A DNA stretch of 64,000 bases from contig NZ_JBHMFS010000020.1 of assembly GCF_051433165.1 (NCBI RefSeq), positions 21,660-85,659 of the forward strand, written 5' to 3'. The translations under genes and the position numbers were made by a program. Of this stretch, positions 34,216 to 41,732 are shown piece by piece. Numbering within the stretch: position 1 is the stretch's first letter; every line of letters begins with the position of its first letter. Under the pieces are notes generated by a model. That model had not been told where the DNA came from and searched no databases. It worked only from the letters and a program-made list of their open reading frames with translations. The stretch comes from Falsiroseomonas sp051433165. Its GTDB lineage: Bacteria; Pseudomonadota; Alphaproteobacteria; Acetobacterales; Acetobacteraceae.

Positions 34216-35058
34216 ATGCAAGAGCTCGCCACAAGGCTGAAGACCATCGGCGATTCCTATCCCTTCACCACACGCTGGCACGTGAAGGATGCACGCAGCG
34301 GGGCGGAGGTGCATCATGAGGGCAATGTGCCGATGCCCTCCGCCAGCGTGCGGAAGATCTCCATCATGATGGCGGCGCTGGCCGCGGTATATAACGGCCG
34401 GCTTCGGCTGGACGACAAGGTGGAGATCGAGGCGCGGCTGCAGAAGGACGTCGCCTCCGGAACCTATCGCTACATGACACCGGGCTGCGTCATCCCGCTG
34501 CGCGACGTGATCGTGAACATGATGATCACCAGCGACAATGTCTGCACCCAGGCCGTGCTGGAACGGCTGGGGCCGGATACGATGACCGGCTATTGCCAGG
34601 GCGTCGGCATGAAGGGCACCAACCATCGTGGCCTGATTCCGCCGCTCGGCATGGGCTGGGACCATCCGCCGGAGGCCGTGGCAACCACCACGCAATCCGA
34701 CCAGGTGCTGCTGCTGGACCTGATCCTGAAGGGGACGGAGGATGCGGCGGCGGCGAAGCGGCTCGGCAGCACGCCCGAACTCTGCCGCTTGGCGATGGAC
34801 ATCCTGAGCTGGCAGATCCTGCGGAACCTGATTCCGTCGCTGCTGCCCTACGGCACGAAGGTCGCGCACAAGACCGGGCGTGGCCGCCGTGGGCGGATGG
34901 ATGCGGGCATCGTCTTCGACGAAGGCAAGCCGCTGTTTATCCTGGCCGCCGCGACGGATTGGGTGCCGGAGACGATGCCGGACGGCATGCCGGGATTTGC
35001 TTCTTCCTTCGCCAGCATCGGCCGCATCGCCCGCGGCTGCTGGGATGGGCTGCGGTAG
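34216..35058 (+). CDS. Serine hydrolase with class A beta-lactamase fold
   Basis: 280 aa. The three active-site motifs of the penicillin-recognising fold are there: SVRK (SxxK, about residue 44), SDN (about 101) and HKTGRG (KTG, about 222). Unlike real beta-lactamases it has no signal peptide and starts directly with the domain, so it is probably cytosolic and may hydrolyse a small amide or ester related to the neighbouring catabolic genes (inference). GGAGAGGAG ribosome site. Follows iclR on the same strand, convergent with the peptide-binding protein. Confidence 0.82.
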   Translation: MQELATRLKTIGDSYPFTTRWHVKDARSGAEVHHEGNVPMPSASVRKISIMMAALAAVYNGRLRLDDKVEIEARLQKDVASGTYRYMTPGCVIPLRDVIVNMMITSDNVCTQAVLERLGPDTMTGYCQGVGMKGTNHRGLIPPLGMGWDHPPEAVATTTQSDQVLLLDLILKGTEDAAAAKRLGSTPELCRLAMDILSWQILRNLIPSLLPYGTKVAHKTGRGRRGRMDAGIVFDEGKPLFILAAATDWVPETMPDGMPGFASSFASIGRIARGCWDGLR

Positions 35059-35076
35059 CGCAGCCCGCCCGTTGCT

Positions 35077-36666
35077 TCAGTTGGCCGGCCGCACATCCTG
35101 CGGCCGCGTCCGCTCATCGGTGCGCGGCGTGTGGGTGAAGCCCTGGCGCATGGCCCAAACATTGCGCTGCACATGGGTCGGGATGATCGCCTGGTCGGCG
35201 ATGGCCAGGCGAATCGCGTCCTGCAGCAGCGCCTCCCGCTTGCCGTCATCCAGCTCCCGCATGCCACGCATCAGCAGCGCATCGAATTGCGGATTGGCGT
35301 AGCGGCCACGATTGACGGCGCCCATGCCGGCGGCGCGATCGAAGGTTGCCAGCACCGAACGCATGCCGGCCGAGGGCTCACCGGTGGAACTGCCCCAGGA
35401 GACCAGGAAGGACGAAAATTCCTGGCGCGAGGCGCGCGTGACGTAGCTCGAGAAGGGCTGCACATCCACTGAGGTGCGAACGCCGACCCGCGACCACATC
35501 TGCGCTACGGCCTGCACGATGCGCGCATCATTCGGGTAGCGGTCATTCGGGCCGTGCAGGGTGATGCGGAACCCCTCCGGATAGCCGGCTTCCGCCAGCA
35601 GGCGGCGAGCTGCCGCGGGGTCGGCCGGCGGCGGCGGCGCCAGGTCCGGCGCATGGCCGAAGGCGCCCGGCGGCATGAACTGGTTGATCGCCGCCGCATT
35701 ACCTTCCATCACCCGCTCGACGATGGCGTTGCGATCGACCGCCAGGGCCAGCGCACGACGGACGCGAATGTCCTTCAGCGGGTTCCGCGGCAGCGGCTGA
35801 CCGGCATTGTCGGTGATGAAGGGCGAGGGCCCGTCGCGCATGTGATCGAAATGCAGATACACCAGCCGCAGGCTGTCGATCTCCGAGATGCGGATGTTCT
35901 GGTCACCCCGCAGCCGCGCGAGGTCGGCCGTCGGCACCTGGTCGATGAAATCCACATCGCCTGCGAGCAGGGATGAGGTGCGCGCCGCCGCATTGGTCAC
36001 CAAGCGATATTCCACCCGCCGCCACGGCTCCGCCCCGCCCCAATAGCTGTCGTTGCGCTCCAGCTCGATCCTGTCGACGGAACGGCCGCCGATGATGCGG
36101 AAGGGGCCGGTGCCGATGGCGAGGCGGCCGGAATTGAAATCCTCCGTGCTGGCACCTTCATGAATCTTGCGCGACAGCATCGGCACCTGGGACAGGCTGG
36201 CCGGAAGCACCGGGTCAGCACCGCGCGTCCGCAGGCGGATCGTCAACGGGTCCACCACCTCCACGCCGATGATCGAATGCGTGTAGGTGCGGAAGGAGCC
36301 GGGGCTGTTCACCACCTTCGGGATGCGGTCGAAGGTGAAGGCGACGTCATCGGCGGTGAAGGGCGTGCCGTCATGGAAGGTCACGCCGGCCCGCAGCTTC
36401 AGCTCCCACACATCTTCGCCAATCGGCCTCCAGCTTTCGGCCAGCGCGGCGACGGGCCGCGAATTCGGGTCCATCTCCATCAGGTTTGAGAAGATAGCGG
36501 AGGCGAAGGCGTTGTTGGGGGAGATGTTGTGATAATGCGGGTCAAGTGACGTGACCTGGGCGCCCACCGCCATGCGCAGCGTCTGCGCGCCGGCGGCCTG
36601 CACGACGGCACCGGCACCGAGCACGCAGCCAGCCAGCAACAGCGTCTTGAGGGTTCTGCTTTTCAT
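35077..36666 (-). CDS. ABC transporter substrate-binding protein, family 5 (DppA/OppA-like)
   Basis: 529 aa. The signal peptide contains LLAGC, which fits a lipobox, but a signal peptidase I site (near AAGAQ) is also possible. The domain shows SLDPHYHN (about 40), WELKLRAGVTFHDGTPFTADD (split: WELKLRAGVTFHDG, TPFTADD, about 88) and GTGPFRIIGG (about 185). Related to the protein at 28416. Last gene of the dioxygenase-FAH-dehydrogenase operon (32-base gap). No permease nearby. Confidence 0.87.
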   Translation of the reverse strand: MKSRTLKTLLLAGCVLGAGAVVQAAGAQTLRMAVGAQVTSLDPHYHNISPNNAFASAIFSNLMEMDPNSRPVAALAESWRPIGEDVWELKLRAGVTFHDGTPFTADDVAFTFDRIPKVVNSPGSFRTYTHSIIGVEVVDPLTIRLRTRGADPVLPASLSQVPMLSRKIHEGASTEDFNSGRLAIGTGPFRIIGGRSVDRIELERNDSYWGGAEPWRRVEYRLVTNAAARTSSLLAGDVDFIDQVPTADLARLRGDQNIRISEIDSLRLVYLHFDHMRDGPSPFITDNAGQPLPRNPLKDIRVRRALALAVDRNAIVERVMEGNAAAINQFMPPGAFGHAPDLAPPPPADPAAARRLLAEAGYPEGFRITLHGPNDRYPNDARIVQAVAQMWSRVGVRTSVDVQPFSSYVTRASRQEFSSFLVSWGSSTGEPSAGMRSVLATFDRAAGMGAVNRGRYANPQFDALLMRGMRELDDGKREALLQDAIRLAIADQAIIPTHVQRNVWAMRQGFTHTPRTDERTRPQDVRPAN

Positions 36667-36698
36667 CGTTTTTCTCCCTGTTTTCGTTCTTGTCGCGG

Positions 36699-37808
36699 TC
36701 AGCCCAGCAGGTAGGTGGCGCCCCCACGTTCGCAGATTGCGCGGATGTGACGGTCCAGCGCCTGCGGCACCGGAATGCCATCCCGCAGCCGCCGGGCCCG
36801 CGCCGCTTCCTCCGGATCGCCGGCCACCTGCACGGGGCGCGCCGGGTCCGCGGCCGGTGTGGCGCGCAGCACGTCGATCGCCTCGTCCAGATCCTGCTCG
36901 AACGCGCCCTCCTCGCGGAACGCCGCCGGGTTCAGCGCCATGAAGAAATGGCCCAGCCCGTCCGGGTCCTTCTCCGACTGCGTGCGGTTGCGGATTGGTG
37001 AGAAGCTGGCGCCGACCAGCGTGCCGCCCAGGATGTGCACCATCATCGCCAGGCCGTAGCCCTTGTGGCTCGCCATGTCCGGCGTGCCGCCGAGCGGCGA
37101 CAGCCCGCCTTCCGGCCGCTTCAGCACATAATCATGCGCCAGATGCGGGTCCGTGACGCTGGCACCCTCGCCATCCATCACCCAGCCCGCCGGCACCGGG
37201 CGATCATTCAGGTGATAGACCTTCACCTTGCCAGCGGCGACCGTGGTGGTCGCCATATCCAGCACGAAGGGCGGGTTGCGCTCCGCGGGCGCGGCGAAGG
37301 CCATCGGGTTGGTGCCAAGCACCGGCACCGCGCCGCCCGTGGGCACCATGGCGATGCCGCGCGTGGCGCTGGTGACCATGCCGACAGCACCACGCTTCGC
37401 CGCGATGCGCGCATAGACGCCGGCCGCGCCGAAATGGTGCGAGTTCCGCACGCCCACCACCGCGACACCGGATTTCATGGCCATGTCCACCGCCAGGTTC
37501 ATGGCGAAGACGGAAACCGGGTGGCCCAGCCCGGCGCCCGCATCCACCAGCGCCGTCGCCGGTCCCTGGCGGACGATGCGTGGCCGCGCCTGGAGGTTCA
37601 GCTTCCCCTCCAGATGCCGCGCCTCATAGGTCATGAGCATCGAGATGCCGTGTGAATCGACGCCGAGCAGATCGGTCTCGACCATCATCTCCGCCGTCGT
37701 CGCCGCCAGATCCTCGGCCATCCCCCAGCTGTGCAGGATGGCGAGGATCTGTGCGTGCACGCGGTCTGCCGGCACCATCAGCATGGCATCTGCCGTGGCA
37801 GTGCTCAT
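36699..37808 (-). CDS. Malate/L-lactate/ureidoglycolate dehydrogenase family protein
   Basis: 369 aa. The ATG at 37808 overlaps the previous stop by one base (TGATG); the longer frame is only the overlap with that gene. LLGVDSHGISML (catalytic His about 48), VGVRNSHHFGAAGVY (about 115) and GTNPMAFAAPA (about 170) identify the Ldh_2 (ComC/YlbC) family of NAD(P)-dependent 2-hydroxyacid dehydrogenases, a fold unrelated to classical lactate dehydrogenase. Substrate unknown; the operon suggests a hydroxy acid from dioxygenase and FAH-type steps. Confidence 0.88.
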   Translation of the reverse strand: MSTATADAMLMVPADRVHAQILAILHSWGMAEDLAATTAEMMVETDLLGVDSHGISMLMTYEARHLEGKLNLQARPRIVRQGPATALVDAGAGLGHPVSVFAMNLAVDMAMKSGVAVVGVRNSHHFGAAGVYARIAAKRGAVGMVTSATRGIAMVPTGGAVPVLGTNPMAFAAPAERNPPFVLDMATTTVAAGKVKVYHLNDRPVPAGWVMDGEGASVTDPHLAHDYVLKRPEGGLSPLGGTPDMASHKGYGLAMMVHILGGTLVGASFSPIRNRTQSEKDPDGLGHFFMALNPAAFREEGAFEQDLDEAIDVLRATPAADPARPVQVAGDPEEAARARRLRDGIPVPQALDRHIRAICERGGATYLLG

Positions 37809-38656
37809 CAACCTTCTTCCTCCACGACGTGGTTCCGCAAGGTGCCGAGCCCGGTGATCTCCACCTCGAACACATCCCCCGCGCGCATCCACAGCGGCGG
37901 CGTGCGACGGGAGCCGACGCCTTCCGGCGTGCCGGTGGCGATAATGTCGCCTGCCTCAAGCTTCGTGATGGCGGAGACATAGGCGAGCAGAGTCGGGATG
38001 TCGTAGATCAGGTCACCCGTGGTGGCGTGCTGCACCTGTTTTCCATTCAGGCGAGACACCAGCGTCAACTTTGTCACGTCGCCCACCTCATCCGCCGTCA
38101 CCAGATACGGGCCGCAGGCACCGGACCGATAGAAATTCTTGCCGGAGGTGGTGGTGTGCTGCTGCCAGTCGCGCAGGCTGCCATCGGTGAAGCAGGCATA
38201 GCCGGCGATGTAGTCGAAGGCGCGGTCCTTCGCGATGTGCCGCCCCGCCTTGCCAATGACCAGCGCCAGCTCGCCCTCGAAGTCGAACTGCTCCGACGCC
38301 TTCGGCCGCCACAGCGCGGCGCCATGGCCCACCACGGAATCATTCCAGCGGCTGAAGACGCGGGGGAAGGGTGGCGGCGCCCGGCCGGATTCCTCCGCGA
38401 CATGGGACCGGTAGTTCAACCCGATGCCGATGATCTTCCGCGCATCCGGCAATGGCGGCAGGAAGGTCACATCCTCCAGCTTGTGGTCCACGCCCTGTTC
38501 CGCCCGCGCCGCCTCAAGCGCCGTTGCGCCGCCTTCCAGCAGAGCGCGCAGCGTCGGGTAGCGCTTGGCCAGGCGACGGCCGAGATCGACCACGCCGCCC
38601 TCCACCGCGGCGCCGTAGCTGGCGCCGGCGGCGGTCTCGAAGCTCAGCAGCTTCAT
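37808..38656 (-). CDS. Fumarylacetoacetate hydrolase family protein
   Basis: 282 aa. It has the FAH signature: KIIGIGLNYRSHVAE (about 74), the metal ligands in FDFEGELALVIG (about 123) and CFTDGSLRDWQ (about 155), and ATGTPEGVG (about 242). Family members hydrolyse C-C bonds of 1,3-dicarbonyls or decarboxylate/hydrate 2-oxo acids with Mg2+. Start overlaps the dioxygenase stop by 4 bases. Confidence 0.9.
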   Translation of the reverse strand: MKLLSFETAAGASYGAAVEGGVVDLGRRLAKRYPTLRALLEGGATALEAARAEQGVDHKLEDVTFLPPLPDARKIIGIGLNYRSHVAEESGRAPPPFPRVFSRWNDSVVGHGAALWRPKASEQFDFEGELALVIGKAGRHIAKDRAFDYIAGYACFTDGSLRDWQQHTTTSGKNFYRSGACGPYLVTADEVGDVTKLTLVSRLNGKQVQHATTGDLIYDIPTLLAYVSAITKLEAGDIIATGTPEGVGSRRTPPLWMRAGDVFEVEITGLGTLRNHVVEEEG

Positions 38657-39558
38657 CGTGCGCTGGCCATCGCGTGCACGGGCAGGAAGCCGGGCTGGAA
38701 GACGCGGTCGGCCATCACTTGGCAGCGCTTCATCATGCGCGGCTCATCGGCGCGGTAATCCGGCAGCGCGTTGTGCAGCGTGCCGATATTGTCCCAGATC
38801 AGCAGGTCACGCTCGGCCCAGACATGGGTGTAGATGAAGCGCGGCTCCAATTGATGGGCGAACAACTGTTCCAGCACCTGGTCGCTCTCGGCCTCATCCA
38901 GTTCGTTGATCCGGATCGCGTAGCCCGGGTTGCAGTACAGCACCTTCCGGCCGGTGATCGGATGCGTCAGGAAGATCGGGTGCACCGAGGGTGGCCGGCT
39001 GGCGCGCTGCGCCGGGGTCAATGGGCCGCGGCCGCTGCCCTTGGCCAGCATGCCTTCCCAGAACTTGTTGAAGTCATGCGTTGCCGTCATGCCCTCCAGC
39101 CGCCGCTTCAGCGCCGGGTCCAGCGCGTCGTAGGCGGCATGCATGTTGGCGAACAGCGTGTTGCCCAGCGGCTTGCCGTCCCGCACCGGAACCCGGTGCG
39201 CGTTCAGCACGTTCACGAAGCCCATCGTGTCGCGATAGGACATGTCGGTGTGCCAGTCCTGCCCGGCATCGGCGATGCCGATCGGCTTCCCGTCCTCGAC
39301 GATGTTGGAGAGGATGCCGACCTCTGGCACCTCCGGGTCCTGGAATTTGCCGGTGACGGAGGCCTGGATGCTGCCGAAGCGCGCCGAGAAATCGCGCAGC
39401 GCCGCCGGCGCCAGCAACTGGTCCGGAAAGCGCAGCACGCCATGCTCGCCAAGAGCGCGCAGGATGGTCGCGAAATCCGCATCGGACATGGGGCGGGACA
39501 GGTCGATGCCGGTGATGGTCGCGCCAAGCACATCGCCGGTGGGACGGATGTCGGGCAT
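38653..39558 (-). CDS. TauD/TfdA-family Fe(II)/2-oxoglutarate dioxygenase
   Basis: 301 aa from the ATG at 39558, which has AGGAGG before it; the frame is open upstream without homology. Triad His/Asp in DWHTDMSYR (about 104), distal His in IWDNIGTLHNAL (about 265), Arg in EPRMMKRCQV. Paralogue of the dioxygenase at 32402. First gene of a four-gene operon (dioxygenase, FAH protein, dehydrogenase, peptide receptor) and divergent from an IclR gene. Confidence 0.9.
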   Translation of the reverse strand: MPDIRPTGDVLGATITGIDLSRPMSDADFATILRALGEHGVLRFPDQLLAPAALRDFSARFGSIQASVTGKFQDPEVPEVGILSNIVEDGKPIGIADAGQDWHTDMSYRDTMGFVNVLNAHRVPVRDGKPLGNTLFANMHAAYDALDPALKRRLEGMTATHDFNKFWEGMLAKGSGRGPLTPAQRASRPPSVHPIFLTHPITGRKVLYCNPGYAIRINELDEAESDQVLEQLFAHQLEPRFIYTHVWAERDLLIWDNIGTLHNALPDYRADEPRMMKRCQVMADRVFQPGFLPVHAMASAR

Positions 39559-39628
39559 GGTTTCCTCCTGACCAGTTTCTCGGGAAGCTGCGGTCCGCCG
39601 GCTTTCACATCCGACAGGGACAGTGTCG

Positions 39629-39647
39629 TTTCCCGTATTTTGGGAAA
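39629..39647. promoter_or_regulatory. Candidate IclR operator
   Basis: TTTCCCGTATTTTGGGAAA: perfect 6-bp arms with a 7-base AT-rich centre, between the divergent dioxygenase and iclR genes. Good candidate for the adjacent IclR protein. Confidence 0.5.
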
Positions 39648-39699
39648 AATAGACATGTGCCCTGGTCGCTCGCAACCCCTTTTCGGATATTCTGCCCGC

Positions 39700-40551
39700 A
39701 TGCCCCCCGAATTGCCCCCCGAGCTGACCCCCGAACCAGCCACCGCACCGCCCGCAGCCGGCGCCTCCGCCGAGGCTCCGGCCGCCGCCCCGGGCAGCCT
39801 GGTGCGGATGCTGGAGGTGCTGGACCAGTTCGCGCCGGACCAGCCGGTGATTCGGGTGGATGATCTGCAGGCGCGGCTCGGCTACACGAAATCAACCGCC
39901 TATCGCTACGTGAAGGCGCTGTGCGATGCCGGGCTGCTCGCTCAGGCTTCCCAGGGCCGGTACTCGCTCGGCCCGCGCATCGTCGAGCTGGAGCGCCTGA
40001 TGCGCATCGCGGACCCGCTGTTGCAGGCGGGGGAGGCGGTGCTGCCCGATCTGGCGGCGGAAATGCCCAACAGCATGGTCCTGCTGTGCAGCCTGTACCG
40101 CGACAAGGTGCTCTGCGTGCACCGGGAGGGGCCGGAGGCGATCGAGGCCGGCGGCGACCGCATCAGCATCCTCCGCGCGCGTGGCCTGCCGCTGCCGCTG
40201 TTCCAGGGCGCCGCATCCCTGGCCATCCTGGCCAGCCTGCCCGCCCCGCGCATCCGCGCCCTGTTCATGCAGCGCCAGGCGGAGATGGTGGCGGCGGGGC
40301 TGGGGGCGGATTGGCCGGCGGTGCGCCAGCGCCTGGCGGGCATCCGAAGGGATGGCCAGGTCACCACCGTCGGCCGCTTCAACCGCCATCTGGCGGCGGT
40401 TTCCGTGCCGGTCCGGTCCCGCGATGGGGCGCAGATTGCCGGCAGCCTCACCCGCATCATGCCGGCGGAGACGTTTCCGGCGCAGGACGCTGCCTGGCTG
40501 GTCCAGCGGCTTCAGGCCGGCGCGAGCGAGGTTTCGGCCCGGCTGGCCTAA
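39700..40551 (+). CDS. IclR-family transcriptional regulator
   Basis: 283 aa. The first 30 residues are a Pro/Ala/Glu-rich low-complexity tail (repeats of PPEL/PPELTPEP) that is not part of the family; the HTH starts at about residue 32 (SLVRMLEVLDQF, then DLQARLGYTKSTAYRYVKAL). The effector domain follows. Divergent from the dioxygenase operon, which it probably regulates. The start could also be further in, but no better ribosome site is seen. Confidence 0.85.
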   Translation: MPPELPPELTPEPATAPPAAGASAEAPAAAPGSLVRMLEVLDQFAPDQPVIRVDDLQARLGYTKSTAYRYVKALCDAGLLAQASQGRYSLGPRIVELERLMRIADPLLQAGEAVLPDLAAEMPNSMVLLCSLYRDKVLCVHREGPEAIEAGGDRISILRARGLPLPLFQGAASLAILASLPAPRIRALFMQRQAEMVAAGLGADWPAVRQRLAGIRRDGQVTTVGRFNRHLAAVSVPVRSRDGAQIAGSLTRIMPAETFPAQDAAWLVQRLQAGASEVSARLA

Positions 40552-40610
40552 TCCGACGCCGCTGATCCGATATTCGGGAACTTCCTGCCGGCCGCTCCGT
40601 TGCCCCGACA

Positions 40611-41732
40611 ATGGCATCTTCCCAGCCCGACCACGAAACGACGCGGCAGGGCGCCGCCGCGGCCGGCAGTGGCCGCCTGCTGGCCATCCTGCTGGCCCTG
40701 GTGCTGGCCGGGCTGGCCGCCTGGTATGTCTGGCCCGCCTCCGGCAACCAACGGGCCGAACGCGGTGCGCCGCCACCCACCCCCGTGGTGCTGGCCACTG
40801 CCGAGTCGGTGCGCCTGGTGCGCGAGGTCCGCGGCCTCGGCAACGTTCTCGCCACCAGCAGCGTCATGCTGGCCGCCGAGATCACCGGCCGCGTCACCGC
40901 GCTCAGCTTCGAGGAAGGGGCGGAGGTGACGGAGGGCGAGATCCTCGTCACCCTGGACCCCGGCCCCGCCGAGGCCGAGCTGCGCGCCGCCCAGGCGGAG
41001 GCGGCGGAGCTGGAGCAGCAGCTTTCCCGTTCCTCTCGCCTCGCCCGTGGCGGTTTTGCGGCGCGCGGCGATGTGGCGGATCTGCGCCAGCGGCTGGCGG
41101 GCGCGGAGGCGCGCTCCGCCGCGGCGGAATCGCGCCTGTCGCAATCCCGCATCGCGGCGCCCTTCGCCGGGCGGCTGGGCCTGAAGCAGGTCAGCGTCGG
41201 CGCGCTGGTGCAGCCGGGCACGCCGCTGGTGGCGCTGGACGCGGTGGACCCGATCGAGCTGCATTTCGCCGTGCCCGAACAGGAAATCGGCCGCTTCGCC
41301 GCCGGCGCCGCGGTTCGCGCCACCTCCTCCGCCATGCCGGGGCGAGACTTCGTGGGGCAGGTCCAGGTCATCGCCCCCCGCGTCGACCCGGCGCTCCGGA
41401 CCGTGACGGTGGTGGCCCGCCTGCCCAATGAGGATCGCCGCCTGCGCCCCGGCATGCTGATGCAGGTGACGGTGGCGGCGGAGGTGGTGGAACAGGCCGT
41501 GACCGTGCCGCCCCGCGCCGTGGTGATGCAGGGGCCGGAGCATTTCGTCTTCCGCGTCGTGGATGGCATCGCCCACCGCACGCAGGTCCGCATCGGCCAG
41601 CGCACGCCGCAGCGGATGGAAATCCTCGATGGGCTTCTGGCTGGCACCCCGGTGGTGCTGGAGGGGCTTCAGGGCCTGCAGGATGGCGCTCGCGTCGATG
41701 CCGCTGCGCCTGCGGCGGTGGCGCAGCGCTAG
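40611..41732 (+). CDS. RND efflux periplasmic adaptor
   Basis: 373 aa. One N-terminal membrane anchor (RLLAILLALVLAGLAAWYVW, residues 22-41) instead of a lipobox. Lipoyl halves at AAEITGRVTALSFEEGAEV (about 86) and SRIAAPFAGRLGLKQVSVGA (about 180), with a short hairpin between them, as in the MexH/AcrA-like HlyD group. Its stop overlaps the pump start by one base (TAGTG). Confidence 0.9.
   Translation: MASSQPDHETTRQGAAAAGSGRLLAILLALVLAGLAAWYVWPASGNQRAERGAPPPTPVVLATAESVRLVREVRGLGNVLATSSVMLAAEITGRVTALSFEEGAEVTEGEILVTLDPGPAEAELRAAQAEAAELEQQLSRSSRLARGGFAARGDVADLRQRLAGAEARSAAAESRLSQSRIAAPFAGRLGLKQVSVGALVQPGTPLVALDAVDPIELHFAVPEQEIGRFAAGAAVRATSSAMPGRDFVGQVQVIAPRVDPALRTVTVVARLPNEDRRLRPGMLMQVTVAAEVVEQAVTVPPRAVVMQGPEHFVFRVVDGIAHRTQVRIGQRTPQRMEILDGLLAGTPVVLEGLQGLQDGARVDAAAPAAVAQR

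Noticed and set aside
38452..39699. Long N-terminal extension of the IclR frame
   Set aside because: Antisense to the TauD-family gene and low-complexity; the divergent promoter and palindrome lie inside it.
40565..40580. TCCGATATTCGGGA upstream of the second RND operon as another IclR operator
   Set aside because: Resembles the 39629 palindrome only loosely, with different arm spacing; not enough to call.
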